The notes under the pieces are model-generated. The model was not told where the DNA came from. It worked only from the letters and a program-made list of their open reading frames with translations, and did not search any database. The position numbers and the translations under genes are program-made. A stretch of 64,000 nt of DNA from Deltaproteobacteria bacterium (lineage in GTDB: Bacteria > Myxococcota_A > Polyangia > Polyangiales > Polyangiaceae), in assembly GCA_016218915.1 (NCBI GenBank), contig JACRCQ010000016.1, forward strand, positions 1 through 64,000, in the 5' to 3' direction. Below are positions 56,681-64,000 of the stretch, piece after piece. Positions within the stretch are counted from its first letter, which is position 1; every line of letters starts with the position of its first letter.

Positions 56681-58285
56681 CTACTTCTTCGCCGTGACCA
56701 CGCACTCGCGCGTGGGAATGATCACCGACAATCCCTCGTAGGCCACCTCGCGCTTGATGATCTCGAGGTTGGCTTCGTGGTGCTTGCGGTGCGCTTCGAG
56801 CACGTGGATGTGCTCGGGATTGACACCGAGCCCCTTGACCACGTTCAGCAGACGGCTCCCCGTCGCCATGGTGTCCTGCCCCCCGGTCATGGCCGTCGTG
56901 GCATTGTCCAGGATGACCACGGTCATGGGAAGGTTCTGGTCCACGGCGCCCGCCAGCGGAGTCATTCCGGAGTGCATGAACGTGGAGTCGCCGATGGTGG
57001 CGACCACCGGGCGCATCCCTGCCTGCGCGGCGCCCATGGCCATGCTGATGCTCGCTCCCATGTCGATGCACGAGTGGGCAGCTTCGTAGGGAGGATAGGC
57101 TCCGAGCGTGTAGCAGCCGATGTCGCTGAACACGCGCGTCTGGGGGAAGACATCCATCACCATGCGAAGGATGGTGTACGAGTCGATGTGGGGGCAGCCG
57201 TCGCACAGGCGAGGGGGGCGATTCGGGACCGGAACGTCGGGCGGCGTCTGCCTCTCGATGGCCGGCATCCCGAGCGCAGCGCGCACGATGTCCGGGTTCA
57301 GCTCTCCGGTGCGGGGCACCGTGCCATCCAGACGCCCGTGGATCTTCTTGCCCCGCGGCGAGCCGAGGAGCCCGGAGAGCATCCCCTCGATGAACGGGTA
57401 GCCATCCTCGAGCAGGATCACCTCGTCGACCGCATCGATCAGCTTCTCCACGAGCGCGCGGGGAATCGGGTAGGCCCCGACCTTGACATAGGAAGGTATC
57501 TCAGCGCCGTTGTGGTAGTTCTCGAGGAAGTAGTTGAAGCCGATGCCCGAGGCGATGACACCGATGCGTCCGCCCTTGGGGTTGAGCTTGAGCTGGTTGA
57601 AGCGGGAAGACTCGGACCACTTGAGGATCTCTGCCTGCTTGGAGGTCAGCAGCGCGTAGCCCTTGCGCGCGTTGCTCGGCAGCAGCGTCCAGGCAGTGGG
57701 ATTCTTGGTGGGTGCAAGCGGGTTGACCGCGCGCGGAGCGGAAAGCTCCACACCGCTACGGCTGTGCGCGAGGCGCGTGACCAGCCGGAGCATGACCGGT
57801 ACGCCGAAGCGCTCGGAGACGTCGAACGCCTCGCGGGTCATGTCGTAGGCTTCCTGCCCGGTGCAGGGCTCGAACGCAGGAATCAGCGCGAAGTGCGCGT
57901 AGTATCTGCTGTCCTGCTCGTTCTGGCTGCTGTGCATGCCAGGGTCGTCGGCAGATGCCACCACCAGCCCGCCCGTGATGCCTGACACCGACGAGTTCAT
58001 GAACGGGTCGGCCGCCACGTTCAGGCCCACGTGCTTGAACGACACCAGGGCGCGGCGCCCTGCGTAGCTCATGCCGAGTGCTTCCTCGAAGGCCACCTTC
58101 TCGTTGGCAGACCAGCGGGCATGCACCCCGCCTTCGGTGGCCGGTGGCCCCTTGTGCACTTGCGCGTGCACGAACTCGAATATCTCGGTCGCTGGCGTGC
58201 CGGGGTAGGAATACGCTCCACTCAGTCCGGCGTGAATTGCGCCGAGGGCTACTGCCTCGTCGCCGAGCAACGGCCTGCGTTCCAT
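56681..58285 (-). CDS. iorA: Indolepyruvate oxidoreductase subunit IorA lacking the ferredoxin domain
   Basis: A 534-residue thiamine-diphosphate subunit. The pyrimidine domain begins with YSYPGTPATEIFE (26-38), and the diphosphate domain has CDGCPH (361-366), GDSTFMHSG (432-440) and DNATTAMTGGQ (460-470). Canonical IorA continues for about 70-100 residues with a two-[4Fe-4S] ferredoxin domain after the segment IPTRECVVTAKK; here the protein stops at that point. Only 58 nt separate this stop from iorB, so the missing domain is not encoded after a frameshift. The upstream promoter region is 118 bp. Its electron acceptor is therefore uncertain. Confidence 0.88.
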   Translation of the reverse strand: MERRPLLGDEAVALGAIHAGLSGAYSYPGTPATEIFEFVHAQVHKGPPATEGGVHARWSANEKVAFEEALGMSYAGRRALVSFKHVGLNVAADPFMNSSVSGITGGLVVASADDPGMHSSQNEQDSRYYAHFALIPAFEPCTGQEAYDMTREAFDVSERFGVPVMLRLVTRLAHSRSGVELSAPRAVNPLAPTKNPTAWTLLPSNARKGYALLTSKQAEILKWSESSRFNQLKLNPKGGRIGVIASGIGFNYFLENYHNGAEIPSYVKVGAYPIPRALVEKLIDAVDEVILLEDGYPFIEGMLSGLLGSPRGKKIHGRLDGTVPRTGELNPDIVRAALGMPAIERQTPPDVPVPNRPPRLCDGCPHIDSYTILRMVMDVFPQTRVFSDIGCYTLGAYPPYEAAHSCIDMGASISMAMGAAQAGMRPVVATIGDSTFMHSGMTPLAGAVDQNLPMTVVILDNATTAMTGGQDTMATGSRLLNVVKGLGVNPEHIHVLEAHRKHHEANLEIIKREVAYEGLSVIIPTRECVVTAKK

Positions 58286-58403
58286 GGTGCCTCCGTGGGA
58301 TCGCGATCGGGCTCCGTCGTGGACTCTTCAGCCCGGGCACCCAGGCGTATACCGGGTCGGTCCATCGGTGTAAACGGTGATGTAGCGACAGAATCGACGA
58401 GCG

Positions 58404-60302
58404 CTAGGGTCGTGCGGGACCCTGGCCGCACCTGACGTACTTGTCCAGGAATGCCAGCGACCGATCGAGAACTTCCTTTCGGTTCTTCTCGCGCTTGAAG
58501 CCGTGCCCCTCCTCCTCGTAGGTGACAAGCTCCACGATTCCCTTTCGAGCGCGGATCGCGTCCGCGAAGTCGATCGATTGCTGCACCGGCACCGCCTTGT
58601 CCTGCTCACCGTGAAACAACAGCAGCGGTGCGCGCACGCGATCCACGTACGTCAGTGGCGATCGCTCCACCCAGAGCCGTCCCGCATCTGGCAAACCCCC
58701 CACCAACGTGTGCTCGTAGAACTTTTCGAATCGGTGCGAGCCCATCATCACCTCGTACAGGTCACCAACGCCGTACAGCGAGATCCCCGCAGCCCAGAAC
58801 TCCGGCTGCGTCCCCAGCGCCATCAGCGTCGTGTACCCGCCAGCGCTCCCTCCCATGATCGCAACCCGCCTCCGATCCCCTGCGCCGCGTTCGATCAGCG
58901 CCTGCGCCCCGTCCCTGGCGTCCTCCACGTCGAACTGTCCCCAGGTTCCACGAAGAAGATCCTGGTATGCGCGCCCCCGTTGCGTGCTCCCCCGGTAGTT
59001 GACTGCCAGGTAGTGGTAGCCGCGCGATGCATAGAACTGCGCCGTGGCGTCGTAGGTCAGCTCTGTCGCCGCGGTCGGGCCGCCGTGGATGAACACGATC
59101 ACCGGCGCTGTCCCTTCACCTGCGGCCGGCGTCCAGATCCCCCAGACCTCGGTACCGTCCGGTGCGCGCCACGTTAGCGTGACGGGACGCGATAGTCGGG
59201 TCGAATTCGAGAGCCCCACGGACGTGCTCACCCGATCGACTTCCACCGAGCCGCGAGCCTCCGCGTCTACCTCGCGCGTCACCAACGCGGCTGGCGTGAC
59301 CGGATCCGCAGCGAGGTAGGCAAGGAGGTCCTTGCCGCTGCAACCACCATCGCAGCATGCAAGCGTGCTCAAGCAGCTGAACCGGCTGTCGATCGTGCGT
59401 ATGCGCCCGGACTCGACGTCGATCGCAAGGAGCCGGGAAGAGCCGCTCGACTTGGAGACGGCATAGAGTCTGGTACCTCCCTGGCCGAGCGCGAGAGGGG
59501 ACGCGCGCAGCACCCAGTTCGGGCCGCCGACTTCACCTTCGGTCAGCGCGAGCCGACGCGATTGCTGGGTCTCGAGATCATAGGACCACGGCGATCGCCA
59601 ACCGGTCTCATCGCTCGTGAACAGCAGATGGCGTCCATCGGGATGTGGCAGTGGAAAGCTCAGGTGCACTCCGTCGCGGGTCACGCTCAGCACTTCCGCC
59701 GGCAGGGCCTCGTGCAGGTCGCGGCATTCGGACAGGGGGCGCGCGAAGCGGGCGATGCGCAGCTCCGCGTGATCCCACGGCATGACCCGTTCGGGCCAGG
59801 TCTGCCAGGCGATGTAGGCGCCACCCGGGCCGAAGAAGGGATCTCCGACGAACGAAAGGGAGCCAGGCAATCGCACCGGCCACCCGTTTCCATCCATGCG
59901 TCCAACCAGCAATGCGCCCGAGGAATCTGCCTCGGCAGCGCAGGTCCAGTACTTCCCGCAAGGAGACAGCGCCGGGGCTCCGACGCCTTGAACCGCGGGC
60001 ATGAGCGGGGCCTGATCGCCAGAGGCAAGGTCCAGGCGCCACAGCCTCCCGTCGCGGGAGGGGAACACAAGATGCTCGTCGTTGGCAGCGTAGAGTCCGC
60101 CGCCATAGGTGACGCCACCAGAGGGAGTGGGCTCTGAGGTGAGCGACTGTTGGAGCCCTGTCTCCAGGCTCATCCGATGGATCGTGGTGCGTCCATCGGC
60201 GGACATCGCGAAGAGCAGGCTTCGGCCGTCGCGCGTCAGCGACGGTTCCTGGATGGTTCGCTGCAAGTAGACTCGATGGGCGGGCAGGGGTGCGTGGCGC
60301 AT
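58404..60302 (-). CDS. S9-family serine peptidase (prolyl oligopeptidase group)
   Basis: A 632-residue peptidase with an N-terminal seven-bladed beta-propeller (about 15-360) and a C-terminal alpha/beta-hydrolase (about 380-625). The catalytic Ser is in IMGGSAGGY, the Asp in HGEQDKAVPV and the His in YEEEGHGFKRE. The layout is of the acylaminoacyl-peptidase/dipeptidyl type (S9C). There is no signal peptide, so it is likely cytoplasmic and trims peptides. It is the same direction as iorA but 118 nt upstream of it. Confidence 0.9.
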   Translation of the reverse strand: MRHAPLPAHRVYLQRTIQEPSLTRDGRSLLFAMSADGRTTIHRMSLETGLQQSLTSEPTPSGGVTYGGGLYAANDEHLVFPSRDGRLWRLDLASGDQAPLMPAVQGVGAPALSPCGKYWTCAAEADSSGALLVGRMDGNGWPVRLPGSLSFVGDPFFGPGGAYIAWQTWPERVMPWDHAELRIARFARPLSECRDLHEALPAEVLSVTRDGVHLSFPLPHPDGRHLLFTSDETGWRSPWSYDLETQQSRRLALTEGEVGGPNWVLRASPLALGQGGTRLYAVSKSSGSSRLLAIDVESGRIRTIDSRFSCLSTLACCDGGCSGKDLLAYLAADPVTPAALVTREVDAEARGSVEVDRVSTSVGLSNSTRLSRPVTLTWRAPDGTEVWGIWTPAAGEGTAPVIVFIHGGPTAATELTYDATAQFYASRGYHYLAVNYRGSTQRGRAYQDLLRGTWGQFDVEDARDGAQALIERGAGDRRRVAIMGGSAGGYTTLMALGTQPEFWAAGISLYGVGDLYEVMMGSHRFEKFYEHTLVGGLPDAGRLWVERSPLTYVDRVRAPLLLFHGEQDKAVPVQQSIDFADAIRARKGIVELVTYEEEGHGFKREKNRKEVLDRSLAFLDKYVRCGQGPARP

Positions 60303-60670
60303 GAGGGGTGGACCCTAGTACTGCGTGCGCGAGGTGTCTGCAGATGGCAGGTGCCTGGGTTGCGCTGAGGCGCCGTGGCGTCCGCGGCCAGGGCAGGTGC
60401 CGTGGCGGAGGCGGGTCAGACCCTCTGTGAAAGCGTCTCCTTTTGGGCGGGCAGAAAATCGACCGCAGCTGGAACGGGCGCATGCGATCCATCGAGAAAA
60501 GAGCTTGGATCGCGATACGAAGCTGATCCTTTTCGCCAGGATCGTGACCGAACCTTCCGGACGGAACCCTACCGTGTGGCTTGACACCGCACACAGTGTG
60601 TTTTTCTCTTCGGGGGTGCGCGCCTGCGCTTCGTGGGCGCATTGGCTTTTGCATTCCAAGAGGTGGCGGA
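60303..60670. other. Intergenic region before the Stig1-repeat gene
   Basis: 368 bp with no open frame I would call. It holds TTGACA at 60581-60586 and the palindrome CACACAGTGTG at 60590-60600 followed by five T. This could be a -35 box with an overlapping operator (no convincing -10 follows) or a weak terminator. A GAGGTGG ribosome site precedes the ATG at 60671. Confidence 0.4.
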
Positions 60671-63100
60671 ATGAAAACGACGAACTTCAGGGACGCGCGT
60701 CCCGGCCGGTTGATTGGGATTCCGGCTGCAATGGCTTTGATGGTTTCGCTTGGTGCGTGGATGGGCTGTGGCAGCAGCGATGCCGGCGGGGACTTCAATC
60801 CTGGCAACGGTGGCAGCGGCGGCGGCGGTGACGGTGGGCTTTGCAGCCAAGTGCCGGGCGCTACGCTTTGCGGCGGCGCATGCGTGCTGCAGCAATCGGA
60901 CCCGAACAACTGCGGCATGTGCGGCAAGAAGTGCGCGACCGGCGAGGTGTGCTCGGCCGGCACCTGCGCCCTCAATTGCGGCGGTGGAACGACCAAGTGC
61001 GGGAGCTTGTGCGTCGATACCAAGGTCGACGGGGCGAACTGCGGTGCCTGCGGCACGGCATGTCCCTCGGGGCAGGCATGCTCCAACGGCAAGTGCGCGA
61101 CCAACTGCTCGGGCGGAACCTCGCTCTGCAACGGCGCGTGCGTGAATACGGGCAACGACACGGCCAACTGCGGCACGTGCGGCAACGCCTGTCAGTCCGG
61201 CCAGGTCTGCACTGCGGGCAAGTGCGACAGCAAGTGCGCTGCCCCGGACGAGAACTGCGGCGGCAAGTGCGTCAACACCCAGACCGATCTGGCGAACTGC
61301 GGCGCTTGCGGCACCGCCTGCCAGAGCGGCGAGCTTTGCTCCGGTGGCAAGTGCGGAGCCAACTGCGGCGGCGGCACCAAGGCGTGCGGCACCAAGTGCG
61401 TGGACACCCAGGTCGACCCGGCCAACTGCGGCGATTGCGACAAGCCGTGTGCGACGGGCGAGTTCTGCTCCGCGGGCGTTTGCGCGACCGGCTGCACGGG
61501 CACCAAGCTCTGCTCCGGCAAGTGCGTGGACACGCAGATCGACAACAACAACTGCGGCGACTGCGGCACGGTGTGCGTGCAGGGCGAGCAGTGCACCGCG
61601 GGCGCGTGCGCGTGCCAGACGGGCCTGACTTCGTGCAGCGGCGCGTGCGTGGACACCAAGGTCAACGACGCGAATTGCGGTACCTGCGGCCATGCCTGCG
61701 CTGCCACCGAGAGCTGCGTCAACAGCATCTGCACCACGGGCACCTGCGGCGGCGGCCTGCAGAAGTGCGGCCTGGACTGCGTGAATCTGCAGACCGACGG
61801 CACCAACTGCGGCCAGTGCGGCAATACCTGCACCGGCGGCACCTCATGCCAGAACGGCACGTGCCAGGCGTGCGACAGCGCCACGACGGACTGCGACGGC
61901 GACGGCTGGAAGGTTGCGGACGGCGATTGCTGCGACAAGCCGGGCACCTGCGGCTCCGAGCCTGCCAAGGTCAATCCAGGCGCCATCGAAGTGAAGGGCA
62001 ACGCCATTGACGACAACTGCAATGGCAAGACCGACCTGTTCGACATGGAGGACACGGTCTATTGCGACGGCGGTCTGGCTTCGAACTCGGCAGTGCCCGG
62101 GGACTACGCGAAGGCGCTCGGCATCTGCCGCACCACGACCGAGACCCCTGCGCTGCTCAAGGACAAGACCTGGGGCCTCATCAGCGCCAAGATTTTGCGC
62201 GCCGACGGCTCGCCGCTGGGCGACGCAAAGGCGATTTCGATCCGCGACAAGTTCGGTGGCGCGAGCCCGATCCCTCTGGAAGGCCAGCGCGTGGTCGTGA
62301 TGTCGAGCGGCATCGCTGCGGACGCGACCCAGACCAATCCGGGACCCAACGGCGGAGCACCGGCCGGCTACAACGTTTCGACCTCGCACACGCCTTCGAG
62401 CTCGGTCAACATCCAGACCTGCTCGCTGCCCTACTGCATCAAGGACTGGTACGCTGCGCCGAACCTGCCGCTCAAGAATGCCAACGCGCTTCCGGACTCG
62501 CCCGGATGCTCGACCTCGGACACACCCACGGCCAACGACTCCGTGATGCTGGTCTTGCGCCTGCGTGCGCCGACCAACGTGCGCGCGTTCTCGTTCAACT
62601 CGTACTTCTACTCGGCCGAGTACCCGGAGTACGTGTGCACATCGTACAACGATCAGTTCATCACCCTGGTCGACACACCTTCGGGTGTTCCTTCTCCGAT
62701 CCCGAACCCGAAGGACAAGAACCTGATGACGTACTCGCAGGGCGGCCAGTTCTGGCCCATTGGCATCAACATCGCCAAGGGCACCAACCTGTTCGCCATC
62801 TGCGAGCCTCAGGGCACCAGCACCTGCTGGGATACCGACGTGAGCGCGTCGTCCTGCTCGTTCCCGACCGGAGCCGCGCAGCTGACCGGCACCGGTTTCG
62901 AGTCCCAATCCGCATCGTCGCACTGCACGATCGGCGGCGGCACCTACTGGCTGACCACGGCCGGTAACGTCATCCCTGGCCAGATCGTCGAAGTCCGAAT
63001 CGCGATCTGGGACGTGGGCGACTCGGCGTTCGACTCGCTCGCCGTGATCGACGGCTTCAGCTGGCTGGCCTCGGCCACGCTGCCTGGCACCGGAAGCTGA
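60671..63100 (+). CDS. Surface lipoprotein with eight Stig1-like Cys-rich repeats
   Basis: An 809-residue predicted lipoprotein (lipobox WMGC, then Gly/Ser linker). Residues about 55-400 are eight tandem ~42-residue repeats, each with a pattern such as C-x6-C-x3-C-x8-NCGxCGxxC-x5-C-x5-C, related to plant Stig1 and common in Myxococcota. A MopE-like metal-binding stretch follows (CDGDGWKVADGDCCD, NAIDDNCNGKTD). The rest (about 465-809) includes a choice-of-anchor L module (FSFNSYFYSAEYPEYV, SYNDQFITLVD). It is likely a cell-surface adhesin or contact protein. A rho-independent terminator follows at once. Confidence 0.85.
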   Translation: MKTTNFRDARPGRLIGIPAAMALMVSLGAWMGCGSSDAGGDFNPGNGGSGGGGDGGLCSQVPGATLCGGACVLQQSDPNNCGMCGKKCATGEVCSAGTCALNCGGGTTKCGSLCVDTKVDGANCGACGTACPSGQACSNGKCATNCSGGTSLCNGACVNTGNDTANCGTCGNACQSGQVCTAGKCDSKCAAPDENCGGKCVNTQTDLANCGACGTACQSGELCSGGKCGANCGGGTKACGTKCVDTQVDPANCGDCDKPCATGEFCSAGVCATGCTGTKLCSGKCVDTQIDNNNCGDCGTVCVQGEQCTAGACACQTGLTSCSGACVDTKVNDANCGTCGHACAATESCVNSICTTGTCGGGLQKCGLDCVNLQTDGTNCGQCGNTCTGGTSCQNGTCQACDSATTDCDGDGWKVADGDCCDKPGTCGSEPAKVNPGAIEVKGNAIDDNCNGKTDLFDMEDTVYCDGGLASNSAVPGDYAKALGICRTTTETPALLKDKTWGLISAKILRADGSPLGDAKAISIRDKFGGASPIPLEGQRVVVMSSGIAADATQTNPGPNGGAPAGYNVSTSHTPSSSVNIQTCSLPYCIKDWYAAPNLPLKNANALPDSPGCSTSDTPTANDSVMLVLRLRAPTNVRAFSFNSYFYSAEYPEYVCTSYNDQFITLVDTPSGVPSPIPNPKDKNLMTYSQGGQFWPIGINIAKGTNLFAICEPQGTSTCWDTDVSASSCSFPTGAAQLTGTGFESQSASSHCTIGGGTYWLTTAGNVIPGQIVEVRIAIWDVGDSAFDSLAVIDGFSWLASATLPGTGS

Positions 63101-63127
63101 TCTAGAACTCCTCGCAAATCACATCTT

Positions 63128-63166
63128 GCGCGCTGGCCGGGTCCACCTCCGGTCGGCGCGCCTTTT
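63128..63166 (+). terminator. Rho-independent terminator
   Basis: A 13 bp stem (GCGCGCTGGCCGG with CCGGTCGGCGCGC, two G-U pairs) around an 8 nt loop, followed by CC and TTTT. It ends the Stig1-repeat transcript. The T-run overlaps the stop codon of the convergent radical SAM gene at 63165-63167. Confidence 0.8.
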
Positions 63167-64000
63167 AAGGCGAATGTGCGCCGCAGCACTCCACTTCGGA
63201 CCCGAGCAGCTCGGTGCGCCCTTCCATCGGATAGAACCCGAACTGCGACAGCAGCCTGTGCTTGGGCAGCACGTTGCCCTTCACGTCGAAGTGGAAGAAG
63301 CCAGGGAACAGATCCGGGTTGCGCTCGATGAAGCTGAAGGTCTCCTCGTATTCGGGTGCGATTCGCGTGCGCCCGTCGCCGCAGACCTCCTGGCCAGTGA
63401 GCATGTACTCCGGGAACATCTCCGGGCAGAACTCCAGCTTGCCCCTGTCGCCACCCAGCTCCGCGTACAGCTGCGTCTGGGGAAGCATCGAGAGCAGTGA
63501 CGGCAGGATCCTCACGCCCATCGTCCTGGACGAGATCATGTGAAGGAGCGTCTGCTGGAAGTCCTCCATCGTCTCAAAGGGGAATCCCCACATGTAGAAC
63601 GCATCCACGCCCGGGAAGATCCCCACAGCGGCAGACATGACCTCGCTGGCCTGCTTGGCGGTGAACCCCTTGCGCACGCGCGAGAGCACGCGATCGCTGC
63701 CGGACTCGACGCCGTAGCGCAGCTCCACGCAACCGGCATCCGCCATCGCCTCCATGGTCGCAAGGTCGGTCAGATCGATCCGGCCGAACGCCTTCCAGTG
63801 GACCTTGAGCCCGCACTGCCGGATTGCGCTGCACAGCTCTTGCACGCGGCCAGCCGAAGACACGAAGTACTCGTCCTGGAACAGGATCAGCTCTGCCCCG
63901 CGCTCGTGCAGCAGCGTCATCTCCTGCACGATGCTCTGCGCGCTCCTGAGCTCCGGATGGCGTCCCCAGACCGGCGCCACGCTGCAGAATGTGCAAGGGA
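63165..64000 (-). CDS. Radical SAM protein, N-terminus beyond the window
   Basis: C-terminal ~278 residues of a gene that runs off the right edge. The first visible residues PCTFCSV carry the last two cysteines of a CxxxCxxC radical SAM cluster motif. Downstream are strand motifs typical of the B12-binding-type/elongator-like branch: LILFQDEYFVSS, WKAFGRIDLTD, CVELRYGVESGSDRVL and FYMWGFPFETMEDF. About six more cysteines are scattered, and the tail ends EVECCGAHSP. A cobalamin-binding domain, usual in this branch, would lie in the unseen part. Substrate unknown. Confidence 0.85.
   Translation of the reverse strand, partial: PCTFCSVAPVWGRHPELRSAQSIVQEMTLLHERGAELILFQDEYFVSSAGRVQELCSAIRQCGLKVHWKAFGRIDLTDLATMEAMADAGCVELRYGVESGSDRVLSRVRKGFTAKQASEVMSAAVGIFPGVDAFYMWGFPFETMEDFQQTLLHMISSRTMGVRILPSLLSMLPQTQLYAELGGDRGKLEFCPEMFPEYMLTGQEVCGDGRTRIAPEYEETFSFIERNPDLFPGFFHFDVKGNVLPKHRLLSQFGFYPMEGRTELLGSEVECCGAHSP

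Noticed and set aside
60581..60609. Full sigma70 promoter before the Stig1-repeat gene
   Set aside because: TTGACA is perfect, but the sequence 16-19 nt later has no acceptable -10 box; kept only as a possible site in the gap entry.
61192..62055. Pro/Gln/His-rich frame antisense to the Stig1 repeats
   Set aside because: Its repeats simply mirror the Cys-rich repeats on the plus strand; no start context or family match.

Overview
The window is high-GC, gene-dense DNA with no rRNA, tRNA, CRISPR array, integrase or intact transposase that I could find. The gene content points to Myxococcota, probably class Polyangia. The evidence is an AgmX/PglI-type C-terminal domain on a large lipoprotein, a matrixin with a MYXO-CTERM-like tail, Stig1-like cysteine-rich repeats with a choice-of-anchor L module, two Hanks-type kinases, a mevalonate pathway pair, several Gly- or Asp/Ala-rich lipoproteins, and a pilMNOPQ operon. 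This assignment is inference from gene families, not from a marker gene.

Layout. 1-5.1 kb: a REP-like hairpin cluster, a secreted matrixin, a CAP-domain lipoprotein, a methyltransferase, and the methionine-cycle pair sahR-ahcY with a readable promoter and operator. 5.14-6.36 kb: a 1.2 kb gene-free island made of two inverted copies of a ~115 bp repeat around a 59 bp tandem array, plus a 38 bp tandem array. 6.36-12.65 kb: a VIT/vWA/AgmX-type lipoprotein, then phosphomevalonate kinase, diphosphomevalonate decarboxylase and a FAH-family protein, all leftward. 12.9-20.4 kb: an aminotransferase, a PAS/HD-GYP protein, a Gly-rich lipoprotein, and a membrane kinase carrying cysteine-paired Sel1 repeats outside the membrane. 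20.4-27.4 kb: a hydrolase-like membrane protein and a CzcCBA-type metal efflux operon. 27.7-39.2 kb: a lipoprotein, a TPR protein, pyrG with a sigma70-type promoter, a DUF1232 protein, a lone ABC ATPase, a second kinase with a coiled coil, and an LptF/G-like membrane protein. 39.2-45.8 kb: two tandem tatA genes, a Kal-Kce fusion, a NAGPA-domain lipoprotein, a FliA/WhiG-type sigma factor, a REP/RAYT-like scar, and a LysM-M15 protein. 46-53.4 kb: pilMNOPQ and a UbiB-family kinase. 53.4-60.3 kb: a leftward ADP-forming acyl-CoA synthetase / iorB / iorA cluster and an S9 peptidase. 60.7-64 kb: a Stig1-repeat surface lipoprotein and a radical SAM gene cut by the window edge.

How genes work together. 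sahR and ahcY overlap and probably form an autoregulated S-adenosylhomocysteine-responsive unit. iorA, iorB and the ADP-forming synthetase can oxidise aryl-pyruvates to aryl-acetyl-CoA and then to aryl-acetate plus ATP. pilMNOPQ encode the type IV pilus alignment complex and secretin. The czcCBA genes span both membranes for metal export.

The points I would look at first are: (1) the Kal-Kce fusion, whose Kce half has lost two metal ligands and a further active-site residue; (2) an IorA that ends before the usual ferredoxin domain; (3) a receptor-like kinase with an Hcp-like disulfide-paired Sel1 ectodomain; (4) the structured repeat island at 5.2-6.4 kb.
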